64,000 nucleotides of DNA, taken from assembly GCF_901538265.1 (NCBI RefSeq), contig NZ_LR593886.1:2650843-2714842 (forward strand). The letters run 5' to 3'. The notes under the pieces are model-generated. The model searched no databases. It was not told where the DNA came from and saw only the letters and a list, made by a program, of their open reading frames with translations. The position numbers and the translations under genes were made by a program. The DNA is from Gemmata massiliana (GTDB lineage: Bacteria > Planctomycetota > Planctomycetia > Gemmatales > Gemmataceae). Below are positions 18,023-26,592 of this stretch, piece by piece. Every line of letters starts with the position of its first letter. Position 1 is the first letter of the stretch.

Positions 18023-19519
18023 GTGGCCGTGACGCTGAACCGACAGGTTCTCTTTCAGGTGACCGCACCCGCGCTGCTCGTCGCGCTGGCGATGCTCGGC
18101 ACGAGTTTGCTGGGCATTCGCTCGATCAACCACCTCCAGGCGGACCAGGACAAGATCGTTTCCGAACACGTCCGCAGCCTGGAGGCGGCGCAGGATCTGG
18201 AAACCGAGCTGCGCCACATCCGGTTCCACAGCTTCCTGTACGTCATGGACATGACGCCGACACGCTGGGCCAAAGTCGCACGCGATCAGGCCGCGTTCGA
18301 GCGCATCCTCGGAGAGATTCGGGACCGCGCGGGTTCTGATGAAGAACGCGAGGTTCTGGGCGAGATCGAAACCGGCTACACGCGGTACCGCCAAGAACTC
18401 GAAGCCACGACCCGCTCGCCGGTCGGCCCGACTAAGGAGGATTCCTTGGTTTGGTCCGATGCGCACCCGATCCGTTACATCGTGGTTCCGTGCGAACAGT
18501 TGCTCAACTTGAATCGCAAAGCGATGCAGGAAACGGTCGATCAAAGTGCCCAACAGGGCCGGCGCGCACGCACGTGGATGATCCTGCTTGGTGTGCTCGG
18601 GGCCGTCGGGGGATTGGTCGGTGGATTCGGTATGGCGTGGGGGTTAAGTCGGTCCATTACCCGACTGAGTGTCCGGCTCCGCGACGTTCACGCGCACTTG
18701 GATCAAGAAGTCGGATCGCTCCGGTTAACGGCCGAGGGTGGTGATCTCCAGCGAATGGAAAAGCAGGTAGGGACGATTCTGGAACGCGTGCGCGACGTGG
18801 TGAGCCAGCTTCAGCGCCAGGAGTGTGAAGCGCTCCGGGCCGAGCAACTGGCGGCGGTAGGTCAACTGGCCGCGAGTGTCGCACACGAGGTCCGGAACCC
18901 ACTGACTAGCATCAAACTCCTGGTTGGAGCCGCACTCAGCGGTCGGTGCCCGCGCGGGTTGTCTGAGACTGACCTCCAGGTCATTCACGATGAAGTTGGG
19001 CGGCTCGAACGGAAGGTTCAGTCGCTCCTCGATTTCGCGCGACCGCTGGAAATCGGGCCGGAACCGCAGGACATCGCTGGAGTGGTTCATCAGGTCATCG
19101 ACCTCGTTCGCGAGCGCCTTACGCGACAGACCGTGTGCTTGACACTTGATCTCCCGCCCGGTCCGGTCGCGGCCGAACTCGACGCCGATCAGTTCAAGGG
19201 CGTGCTGGTCAACTTGATCTTCAACGCGCTCGACACGATGCCCGGCGGCGGCGGACTCGATGTGCAACTCGCGCGGGAAACGGGCGGTGCCGTGCGACTG
19301 ACGGTCGCGGACACGGGGCCGGGGATCGACGACCGCGTGGCCGATCGGCTGTTCACTCCGTTCTTCAGCACCAAGCCGACCGGAACCGGATTGGGTCTGA
19401 GCGTCTCGCGCCGGATCGTTCAAGCCCACGGTGGGACACTAACTGCGGCGAACCGCACCGCTGGAGGCGCCTGTTTCACGATCACTCTCCCGGGCGGAAG
19501 GACGAAAAGCACAGTGTGA
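18023..19519 (+). CDS. Membrane sensor histidine kinase (NtrB/ZraS-like)
   Basis: The 498-residue kinase probably phosphorylates the response regulator encoded next. GTG 18023 is chosen because GGGAGG precedes it by about 5 nt and the signal-anchor follows (LFQVTAPALLVALAMLGTSL). A periplasmic four-helix-type region (HLQADQDKIVSEHVRSLEAA) leads to a second membrane helix (MILLGVLGAVGGLVGGFGMA) and a HAMP-like linker. The dimerisation domain contains AASVAHEVRNPLTSIKLLVG, with His288 as phosphoacceptor. The ATPase domain shows N (NLIFNALDTMPGG), G1 (DTGPGIDD), F (LFTPFFSTK) and G2 (GTGLGLSVSRRIV) boxes. It lies 23 nt after the RND pair, on the same strand, which suggests it senses pump substrate or envelope stress. 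Confidence 0.92.
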   Translation: MAVTLNRQVLFQVTAPALLVALAMLGTSLLGIRSINHLQADQDKIVSEHVRSLEAAQDLETELRHIRFHSFLYVMDMTPTRWAKVARDQAAFERILGEIRDRAGSDEEREVLGEIETGYTRYRQELEATTRSPVGPTKEDSLVWSDAHPIRYIVVPCEQLLNLNRKAMQETVDQSAQQGRRARTWMILLGVLGAVGGLVGGFGMAWGLSRSITRLSVRLRDVHAHLDQEVGSLRLTAEGGDLQRMEKQVGTILERVRDVVSQLQRQECEALRAEQLAAVGQLAASVAHEVRNPLTSIKLLVGAALSGRCPRGLSETDLQVIHDEVGRLERKVQSLLDFARPLEIGPEPQDIAGVVHQVIDLVRERLTRQTVCLTLDLPPGPVAAELDADQFKGVLVNLIFNALDTMPGGGGLDVQLARETGGAVRLTVADTGPGIDDRVADRLFTPFFSTKPTGTGLGLSVSRRIVQAHGGTLTAANRTAGGACFTITLPGGRTKSTV

Positions 19520-19610
19520 ATTGGGCCGGAATTTACGCTTCGATTTCCGCTGGTCTCTTCGTTATTCGCATGTTCTGAAACGATCGGTTCAGGCCCTGCA
19601 GACCGCCGGA

Positions 19611-19728
19611 ATGTTAGCCGTTTGGGAGCGGTCCATCACGCGGAATGAGTGCGTAACTCTTTTGTGGAACAGGAGTTGTCGGCAATCTGCGGCATTCCAT
19701 AAGGCCGGAAACGTTAGCTAAAGTTAGC
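19611..19728 (-). repeat. GCTAAC-motif intergenic block 1
   Basis: Read on the minus strand, 19728-19709 is gctaactttagctaacgttt, two 10-nt GCTAAC units in tandem. A further unit, aaacggctaacat, ends at 19611. The same layout occurs at 34024-34150, and related units at 60713-60760. It lies between the sensor kinase and its response regulator. Confidence 0.6.
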
Positions 19729-19799
19729 AAAATGGATTAAGTCGATTCTGGTGAACAATTTGTGTCGCTAACGAATATCTCTCGCTCCGAACGATCACG

Positions 19800-21218
19800 A
19801 TGCCAACGCTTCTCGTAGTGGACGACGAACCGAGCGTGTGTTACTCGATCGCGCGGCTGTTCGGCGACGAAACGACGCGGGTCGTCACCGCGGGTACGGT
19901 GGCCGAGGGCATTCGCGCGTTTCGGTCCGAGCGCCCGGAAGTGGTGGTGCTCGACCTGCTCCTGCCCGACGGTACCGGGTTGCAAGCGTTCGAGGCCATT
20001 CGCGCGATCTCCCCGAAGCAACCGGTCGTCTTCATCACGGCTCACGGCACGACGACCACCGCGATCGAGGCCATGAAGCAGGGGGCGTTCGATTACCTGA
20101 TTAAGCCCCTCGATTTCACCCGAGTGGCGAACATCCTGCGGCGCGCGTTCGAGGCCGCGCACCTGATGCAAGTGTCCCCGGTGGTCCCCGTGCTAGAGCC
20201 GCGCGAGCAACTCGTCGGCCGCGCGCCGGTCATTCAGGAGGTGTGCAAGCAGATCGGCCGCGTCGCGCCGCAAGACGTGAACGTGCTGATCCTCGGCGAG
20301 AGCGGGACTGGCAAGGAACTGGTTGCGCGTGCGGTCTACCACCACAGCAAACGATCGGACAAGCCGTTTCTCGCGATCAACTGTGCCGCACTCCCCGAAT
20401 CACTGATCGAGAGCGAACTGTTCGGTCACGAGCGCGGCGCGTTTACGGGTGCGGACCGCGCGCGCATCGGGAAATTCGAGCAGTGCCAGGACGGGACCAT
20501 TTTCCTCGACGAGATCGGGGACATGCCGCTCGCGGCCCAGGCCAAAGTGCTGCGGCTGTTGCAGGACCAGACGTTCGAGCGAGTCGGCGGGCGCGAGAGC
20601 ATCCGGACGCACGTCCGTGTGATCGCGGCCACGAACCAGAATCTGGAAAAGCGGATCGCCGCGGGGCTGTTCCGGGCGGACCTGTTCTACCGGCTTCAGG
20701 GGGTTACGATCGCGCTGCCCGCGCTGCGCGACCGGCCCGAGGACATTGCCGAACTCGCGCACCACTTCCTGTTTTTGTTCAACCAGGAACTGGGGCTGAA
20801 CGTTCAGGGCTTCGACCCGGCCGCCCTGGACTGCTTGCGTGCCCACCGGTGGCCGGGAAACATCCGCGAGCTTCAGGCCGTTTTAAAGGAGACGATGCTA
20901 CGAGCCACCGGCGCGATTCTCTTACCAGAGTTCTTGCCTCCGGCCCTTCGCGGACAATCGATCGTGCGCGCCACGGCTCCAGCAACGTCCGGAGAAATGG
21001 ACGTGTCGAAGCTGATCGAGGATCTCGTCGCACGCGGTGAGAACGATCTGCATGCTAGGGTCGTGACGGCTGTGGAGCGGATCTTATTTGACCGAGTGCT
21101 GCACGCGACCAACGGGCACTTGGGCAAAGCGGCCGAGCGGCTCGGGCTTAACCGCTCGACGCTGCGTTACAAACTACGAGATACCGGGCTCTCGGCAGAG
21201 AGCCCGCACGCGGAGTGA
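19800..21218 (+). CDS. NtrC-family sigma-54-dependent response regulator
   Basis: The 472-residue activator has three domains. The receiver (1-120) has acidic pocket DDE at 8-10, phosphoacceptor Asp52 in VVVLDLLLPDG and Lys in DYLIKPLD. The AAA+ domain (about 142-370) has Walker A GESGTGKE (from 166), sigma-54-contacting GAFTGAD, Walker B TIFLDEIGDMP and the arginine-finger region FRADLFYRLQGVTIALPALR. The C-terminal Fis-type helix-turn-helix is LGKAAERLGLNRSTLRYKLR. All key residues are present, so it should hydrolyse ATP and open sigma-54 promoters. The 280-bp gap from the kinase suggests its own promoter. The likely target is the RND operon upstream of 9402. ATG 19800 fits the receiver start, though the ribosome-binding site is weak. 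Confidence 0.95.
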   Translation: MPTLLVVDDEPSVCYSIARLFGDETTRVVTAGTVAEGIRAFRSERPEVVVLDLLLPDGTGLQAFEAIRAISPKQPVVFITAHGTTTTAIEAMKQGAFDYLIKPLDFTRVANILRRAFEAAHLMQVSPVVPVLEPREQLVGRAPVIQEVCKQIGRVAPQDVNVLILGESGTGKELVARAVYHHSKRSDKPFLAINCAALPESLIESELFGHERGAFTGADRARIGKFEQCQDGTIFLDEIGDMPLAAQAKVLRLLQDQTFERVGGRESIRTHVRVIAATNQNLEKRIAAGLFRADLFYRLQGVTIALPALRDRPEDIAELAHHFLFLFNQELGLNVQGFDPAALDCLRAHRWPGNIRELQAVLKETMLRATGAILLPEFLPPALRGQSIVRATAPATSGEMDVSKLIEDLVARGENDLHARVVTAVERILFDRVLHATNGHLGKAAERLGLNRSTLRYKLRDTGLSAESPHAE

Positions 21219-21243
21219 GCGATAGGTCGTCGCGGATCGCAAT

Positions 21244-21293
21244 CGCGTTCCCCTCTCGACACTTCTCGTCGGCGGCCCGGTTGCGGGAACGCG
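21244..21293. terminator. Possible terminator hairpin between convergent genes
   Basis: Perfect 9-bp arms 21244-21252 (cgcgttccc) and 21285-21293 (gggaacgcg) enclose a long 32-nt loop, between the ends of the NtrC-type gene and the opposing cytochrome gene. There is no T tract, so the call rests on position and stem strength. Confidence 0.35.
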
Positions 21294-21339
21294 CTCCCCC
21301 GCTGTGAAATCGAGTTGCCCGTGGCCGCGCGTTCGCGGA

Positions 21340-23262
21340 CTACTTGCCTTTCGGCGGAAGATATTTTTCGCGCAGGTCGGAGAGCGGCTTGCGGCGCTCG
21401 GCGCTCGTCATGTAGAACCGGTACCCCGTGTCCGTAAATCGTGCGCCGAGCATCTCTTCCAGTCCCTTCGCTGCGAATTGCCGGTTCAACAGGAACGGGT
21501 CATCGAGCGCGCTGAGAAGCTGCGGGAGCGCGGCGCGGTCCTTCGCCCGCACGAGCGCGTCGGCCGCGACGAGCCGGACCGATTCCTCGCCGCTCGCCAA
21601 CCAGCCGAGCGCCGCCGGTTCGGTGCGTTTGGGGTACTTCTGGGCGATCGCGCTCTCGTCGTAAGTTTTGCCGTACCAGTCCTTCAATCCCTTGAGGGTC
21701 CAGTCGATCGGCTTGTCGGTGTGACACAGGTTGCACGCGTTCGGGTGGTTCGCGTGGATCATGTCCGGGCGCGTCGGTGAGTAGATCATGTGCGTGCGCA
21801 CCACGTCGTTCAGCCCCTCGTTAATCCGTGGCATGTGGCAGTTCAGGCACCGGTCGCCCGAACTGCCCGGTGCATGGTGCGTGTGCTCGCGCCGGGCGGC
21901 GGGCGCCCCGAACTTGGTGTGGCACTTGAGGCACACCGCGTCGTCTTTCTCCGGCGGCGGGGTCCACACCGCCCCGAGCGCTTTATGGGGGGGGTGACAG
22001 TCGATGCAGCGCAGTTGCGAGTAGCAGCTCCCCTTTGCAGCGTCGGAGTATTCCACCGAGTTCCACGTGGACATCCCGCCCGCGAACGCGGGGCGCCCGC
22101 CCGTGTGACAGCGGGCGCAGCTCCAGTTGAGGTTGTCGTGGGTGCGGCCGGGGTCCGGGGCGCTTCGCGCTTCGACGAGGAGCAGCGGGTCTTCGGGGAA
22201 GAACCGCGGCGGCGTCTTCCCGTCACTCGCGACGTGTTCCTTGCACCCGAGGTGACACGCCTCGCAGCTCACACCAAAGGATGCCGCGTAGTGCGCCGAA
22301 TCCCAACTCGAGATCGGGCTCTGCACGGGGGCGCCCTTCGCGGAATCGCGCATCGCGCCGAGGGCCGCCTTGAAATCGGCCGGACGGGACTGTTCGAGGT
22401 ACCCGCCGACCGACCAGTGCAACGGAACCGGGGCGTGTTCGCCCACTTGGTGCGGTCGGCGCGCCATCAGATCGCCGAGCGCGAACGTCGTGTGGCAGTA
22501 GTTGCAACTGGCCGCGTACTCGGCGTAGTGCTGCCCCCGGTCCGGCGGGTGGTACGGGTCCGGGCGGTCGTCGTCCGCCTTCTCCGGTCCGATGTGAACG
22601 ACCGGTACCCACTCCTTCTTCGCCAGCCAGTAGCCGAACGGGAGCACGTGGTCCTTGTGGTAGAAGTGGTGGGTCCGCGGTTCCGGGCCTTCGGTCTGTT
22701 TGCCCACGTAGTACTGGTAGAAGCGCGAACCGATAGTTTGTGTCACTTCGTAAACGCGGGTGGCACCGTCGCGCACCAGACGCATGAAGTGCTTACCGTC
22801 GCGCGCCTCGAAGGTTCCTGTCCCGCCGCGGTAGCTGATTGCCGCTTGGGGAGAGAAGTCGCCACGAACGGTTCCGGCACCGGCGGGAACGTTCATCCAC
22901 CGGTGCGGGTGCGCGGACCAGTCCGCGTGGGTGCCCGGGTGACACCGGGCACAGGTATCCGGTCCGGTGTAGTCGGTGTGACGGATGTTGCTCGTTGTGC
23001 CCGCAACCGTGCGGAGTCGGAGTAAATCGGGCGGGCCGTCCCACCACACGGTCAAGTGCCGACCGGTCGCGAGCTTCAGGTGCGGCGGGAGGCGCGGTTC
23101 CGATTCGCGCGCGGCACCCGGACCCGGTTCCTTTGGGGGTTCTTCGGTCGGCCGGAGGAGCTGTGATGCGACGAGGGCGAATACTACCCCCACCAGCGCG
23201 ACGAGAACCGCCAGGAACCGGCGCGGCGCCGGAGAACGGGGCGGGGGTGGCTGCTCGCTCAT
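21340..23262 (-). CDS. Multiheme c-type cytochrome (eight CXXCH) with helical-repeat C-terminus
   Basis: The 640-residue protein has an N-terminal anchor (RRFLAVLVALVGVVFALVAS) after a Pro-rich cytoplasmic stretch, then a large extracytoplasmic part. Eight heme-binding motifs lie between residues ~104 and ~514, in order CARCH, CNYCH, CEACH, CARCH, CIDCH, CLKCH, CLNCH and CNLCH. The region after the last heme (ESVRLVAADALVRAKDRAAL and on) looks like HEAT-type helical repeats, a usual place for protein contacts. The role is extracytoplasmic electron transfer or catalysis; no specific enzyme is recognised. Start 23262 has AAGGGGA about 7 nt upstream and gives a plausible signal-anchor; a longer upstream frame looks non-coding. 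It is divergent from the M16 protease gene. Confidence 0.88.
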   Translation of the reverse strand: MSEQPPPPRSPAPRRFLAVLVALVGVVFALVASQLLRPTEEPPKEPGPGAARESEPRLPPHLKLATGRHLTVWWDGPPDLLRLRTVAGTTSNIRHTDYTGPDTCARCHPGTHADWSAHPHRWMNVPAGAGTVRGDFSPQAAISYRGGTGTFEARDGKHFMRLVRDGATRVYEVTQTIGSRFYQYYVGKQTEGPEPRTHHFYHKDHVLPFGYWLAKKEWVPVVHIGPEKADDDRPDPYHPPDRGQHYAEYAASCNYCHTTFALGDLMARRPHQVGEHAPVPLHWSVGGYLEQSRPADFKAALGAMRDSAKGAPVQSPISSWDSAHYAASFGVSCEACHLGCKEHVASDGKTPPRFFPEDPLLLVEARSAPDPGRTHDNLNWSCARCHTGGRPAFAGGMSTWNSVEYSDAAKGSCYSQLRCIDCHPPHKALGAVWTPPPEKDDAVCLKCHTKFGAPAARREHTHHAPGSSGDRCLNCHMPRINEGLNDVVRTHMIYSPTRPDMIHANHPNACNLCHTDKPIDWTLKGLKDWYGKTYDESAIAQKYPKRTEPAALGWLASGEESVRLVAADALVRAKDRAALPQLLSALDDPFLLNRQFAAKGLEEMLGARFTDTGYRFYMTSAERRKPLSDLREKYLPPKGK

Positions 23263-23659
23263 GCCGTTTCCCCTTGTGAACCCGCGAAACCGGAATCGGT
23301 CTCGCACTGGTCGATTTGATCGGCACCGGATCACTGACGAGGGCGCCGTTCGTTCCGGGATCGCGCCTTGCGTCTTTGATTGATTTGCGGAGTGCCCCCG
23401 GCCTCGCCAAGGGCAATCACAAGCGCCCATCGAGTAACCCGCACTTTGGCAATGTCACTCATTCTCTCTGCCCCTCGGGTCGAGCCACCACGATTTGGTA
23501 ACACACGAGAGGAAAAAACGCTTCCGGACGTATCGCGGTCACCAAAGGTCGCGGAGGGATCGCGCGGTGCTCGTGCCGACGAGCGGGCACCGGGAACCCG
23601 TCGGTGGCGGGCGCGGCTCCTTTTTAGGCTCACCTTTTTACCCGAGAGGTCCGGAACCG
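23263..23659. other. Divergent intergenic region, no gene seen
   Basis: 397 bases separate the cytochrome (minus) and the M16 protease (plus). Promoters for both must lie here. I found no convincing operator, strong hairpin or small gene. Confidence 0.5.
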
Positions 23660-26404
23660 ATGCTCACGAAGTTCTTGTACCCGTTCGCAGCAGGCGCGCT
23701 GGCCGTCGCGCTGTTGTTCGGCTCCCCGGCCACCGGTCGGGCCGCTCCTCCGCCGAGTCCCCAGAAGGTCACGTCCGTCGAGGGCGTAACCGAGTATCGG
23801 TTCGAGAACGGGTTCCGCGTGCTCCTGTACCCGGACCACTCGACGCCCAAGGTGTCGGTCATCAACACCGTGTTCGTCGGCGCGCGGCACGAGGGCTACG
23901 GCGAGACCGGTATGGCCCACTTGTTGGAACACATGAATTTCAAGGGCACCCCGACGCACAAGGACGTCAAGAAGCTCCTCAGTGAGCGCGGGGGCGATTA
24001 CGGGGCCACGACCACGCTCGACCAGACATGGTACCACGAGACCCTGGCGGGCACGGACGAGAACCTGGAATTCGCGATTCGCCTGGAGGCCGACCGGCTG
24101 GTTAACAGCTTGCTCGAGCGCGAGACCCTGGCGTCGGAAATGACGGTCGTCCGCAACGAGTTCGAGATGAACGAGAACAACCCCCACACGATCCTCACCC
24201 AGCGCGTGATGAGCGCCGCTTACGAGTGGCACAACTACGGGCGCCCCACCATTGGCAACCGCAGCGACATCGAACGGGTCGCGGCCGAACCGCTCCGGGC
24301 GTTCTACCAGAAGCACTACCGCCCGGACAACGCCATGCTCATTGTGGCGGGCAAGTTCGACGAGCAAAAGGCCCTGGGGTACGCGGCGCGCTACTTCGGG
24401 GGGCTGAAGAACCCGGCCGGGAAGCTCGACCGGCCCAGGACGGAGGAGCCGGCCCAGGACGGGGAACGAACCGTGACCCTGCGCCGCGTCGGTACAACGG
24501 GGCTCGTCGAACTGGCGTACCACGTCCCCGCGGCCGCGCACCCGGACCACGCTCCCCTCGCGGTGCTCGCCCAGGTTTTCGGAACCGAGCCGCGGGGCCG
24601 GCTGTACAAGGCCCTTGTCGCGGCCAAGAAGAGCTCCAGCGTCGCGGCCACGGCTTGGCAGATGCACGACCCGGGGCCCTTCTTCATTGCGGCTCAGGTG
24701 GACCGCGGCGGTTCGCCCGACGAGGTCCGGCGAGTACTTCTCGACGTGGTGAACGCGCTCGGGACCGACAAAGTGACCGCGGACGAGGTTCGCGCCGCGT
24801 GCGCCGAGCTGACTAACGGCTGGCACCTGAAGAGCAGCCACACTTTGGCGGACGAGTTGCGCGCGTGGGCCGGGTGCGGGGACTGGCGGCTCCTGTTCTA
24901 CCACCGCGACCGGTTGGAGAAGGTTACGGCCGACGACGTGAACCGGGTCGCGGCCAAGTACCTAGTGCGCCACAACCGGACCGAGGGCACGTACACCCCG
25001 ACCGAGAAGCCGGAACGGGCCGACGTTCCCAAGGCCCCCGATCTCGCCGAGATGCTCAAGGACTACAAGGGGAGTCGAGCGATCGCGGCGGGCGAGGAGT
25101 TCGACCCGACCCCGGAGAACATCGAGCAACGGTTGCGCCACCTGACGCTCAAATCCGGCGTCAAGGCCTCGCTCCTGCCGCGCAAGACGCGCGGTGAAAC
25201 GGTGATCCTGAAACTGGCGCTCCGGTACGGTGACGAGCGCTCCCTCACGGGCCTGAGTGCGGCGTGCCGGTTGTTGCCCGAGGTCATGTTGCACGGAACT
25301 CGCGAGTACGATTTCGCCGCGCTCGATCGCGAACTCGTGAAACTGGACAACGCCGGTATCGTCGCCACGGGGGAGCTCGGGGCCATACAGTTCCTGGTCC
25401 AGTGCAAGCGCCAGCACGTGCCGCAGGCGCTCAAATTGCTCGGCGCGGTGCTCCGCGAGCCCACGTTCCCCAAGGACGAGTTCGAGACGCTCCGGCGCGC
25501 GAAGATCGAGTCCCTGCGCGGCGCGCTGAAAGACCCGGAGAGCCTCGCGATCCGGGCGCTCGTGCGGAAATTGCAGCCGCACCCCAAGGGCGACCTGCGC
25601 TACACGCCGACGATCGAAGAGGCGATCGCCCGCTACGAGTCGGTCACGCTGGAGCAGGTGCGCAAGGTTTACACGGAGCAGCTCGGGGGCACGAGCGGTG
25701 AGCTGGCCGTGGTCGGCGACTTCGACCCGGAGCCGACCGTCCGTCAGGTGCAGGAACTGTTGGACGGGTGGAAGACGGGCACCCCGTACCAGCGCATCGT
25801 GAACGCGATTGGGGCTCGAGCGGATGGGGGAACTGAGGTCATCAACACGCCCGATAAGGAGAACGCCGTGTACCTCGCGGGGCACATGTTGACCGTGCGC
25901 GACACCGACCCGGATTACCCCGCGCTGATGGTGGGCAACTACATCCTGGGGAACCCAATGGCCTCGCGGTTGTGGAACCGGATCCGCGAGAAGGACGGGC
26001 TCTCGTACCACACGCAGTCGATCTTCTCTCCCGGCGATCTGGACCCGGTCGCCACCCTGGAACTCGTGGCCATCTGCAACCCGGCGAACATGCCCAAGGT
26101 TCGGCGCGCGATGACCGAGGAGATCGAGAAGGTTCTCAAGTCCGGTGTGGCCCGGGAGGAACTGGACGCGGCCAAGACCGCGATCCTGACCAACCGGCGC
26201 ACGTTCACTGATGCAGAGATCGTCGTGAAGCTTATGGACGACCTGTTTACGGGGGACAGCTTCAAGGCGTTCGCCGGCCGGAGCCGGAAGGTCCGCGAGC
26301 TGACGGTCGAGGACGTGAACGCGGCGCTCCGCAAACACATCGATCCGAAGAAACTCGTCGTTGTGGAAGCCGGCGACTTCCGACCAGCAGAGAAACCGCG
26401 CTAA
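23660..26404 (+). CDS. M16-family zinc metallopeptidase (pitrilysin/insulinase-like), duplicated-domain form
   Basis: The 914-residue secreted protease has a signal peptide (FLYPFAAGALAVALLFGSPA, probable cut after GRAA). The N-terminal M16 domain carries the inverted zinc motif HLLEH at 87-91 (His87, Glu90, His91) within GMAHLLEHMNFKGT, followed downstream by ENLEFAIRLEADRL, which supplies the distal Glu ligand. An inactive middle domain follows. A second M16 pair (from about residue 500) lacks HXXEH, as is usual for the non-catalytic half. Near the C-terminus is the family segment GNYILGNPMASRLWNRIREK. The family degrades peptides in the periplasm or processes proteins. ATG 23660 is chosen for the signal peptide and a GAGAGG site upstream. 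Confidence 0.93.
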   Translation: MLTKFLYPFAAGALAVALLFGSPATGRAAPPPSPQKVTSVEGVTEYRFENGFRVLLYPDHSTPKVSVINTVFVGARHEGYGETGMAHLLEHMNFKGTPTHKDVKKLLSERGGDYGATTTLDQTWYHETLAGTDENLEFAIRLEADRLVNSLLERETLASEMTVVRNEFEMNENNPHTILTQRVMSAAYEWHNYGRPTIGNRSDIERVAAEPLRAFYQKHYRPDNAMLIVAGKFDEQKALGYAARYFGGLKNPAGKLDRPRTEEPAQDGERTVTLRRVGTTGLVELAYHVPAAAHPDHAPLAVLAQVFGTEPRGRLYKALVAAKKSSSVAATAWQMHDPGPFFIAAQVDRGGSPDEVRRVLLDVVNALGTDKVTADEVRAACAELTNGWHLKSSHTLADELRAWAGCGDWRLLFYHRDRLEKVTADDVNRVAAKYLVRHNRTEGTYTPTEKPERADVPKAPDLAEMLKDYKGSRAIAAGEEFDPTPENIEQRLRHLTLKSGVKASLLPRKTRGETVILKLALRYGDERSLTGLSAACRLLPEVMLHGTREYDFAALDRELVKLDNAGIVATGELGAIQFLVQCKRQHVPQALKLLGAVLREPTFPKDEFETLRRAKIESLRGALKDPESLAIRALVRKLQPHPKGDLRYTPTIEEAIARYESVTLEQVRKVYTEQLGGTSGELAVVGDFDPEPTVRQVQELLDGWKTGTPYQRIVNAIGARADGGTEVINTPDKENAVYLAGHMLTVRDTDPDYPALMVGNYILGNPMASRLWNRIREKDGLSYHTQSIFSPGDLDPVATLELVAICNPANMPKVRRAMTEEIEKVLKSGVAREELDAAKTAILTNRRTFTDAEIVVKLMDDLFTGDSFKAFAGRSRKVRELTVEDVNAALRKHIDPKKLVVVEAGDFRPAEKPR

Positions 26405-26510
26405 CGGGTACGGCCGAAGGGCGCCGGAACGGTGTAAGATGGGTCGTTCCCGATTCTTCGATTGGAGGCAAATGCCTGTCGAGGGAGAAAGCTCTTTAAC
26501 TTCCAAAATC

Positions 26511-26557
26511 AGCCGTTCGGGTGCGGAGAAGCTATGCCTCTCCGCACCCGAACGGCT
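26511..26557. terminator. Strong bidirectional terminator (19-bp perfect stem)
   Basis: Arms 26511-26529 and 26539-26557 are perfectly complementary around a 9-nt loop. Minus-strand transcripts reach a short gatttt after the stem; plus-strand transcripts reach only tta. It sits between the convergent M16 and rhodanese genes, so it probably serves both. Confidence 0.8.
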
Positions 26558-26592
26558 TTACGTGATCTACGGCTCACCGCAGCCGCTTTTCC

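Noticed and set aside
21790-23025. 411-residue plus-strand frame opposite the cytochrome gene
   Set aside because: The minus strand has eight CXXCH motifs in one frame; the plus frame has no family and Arg/Val-rich composition.
24962-26506. 514-residue minus-strand frame opposite the M16 protease
   Set aside because: Shadow frame; the plus strand has a zinc motif and signal peptide.
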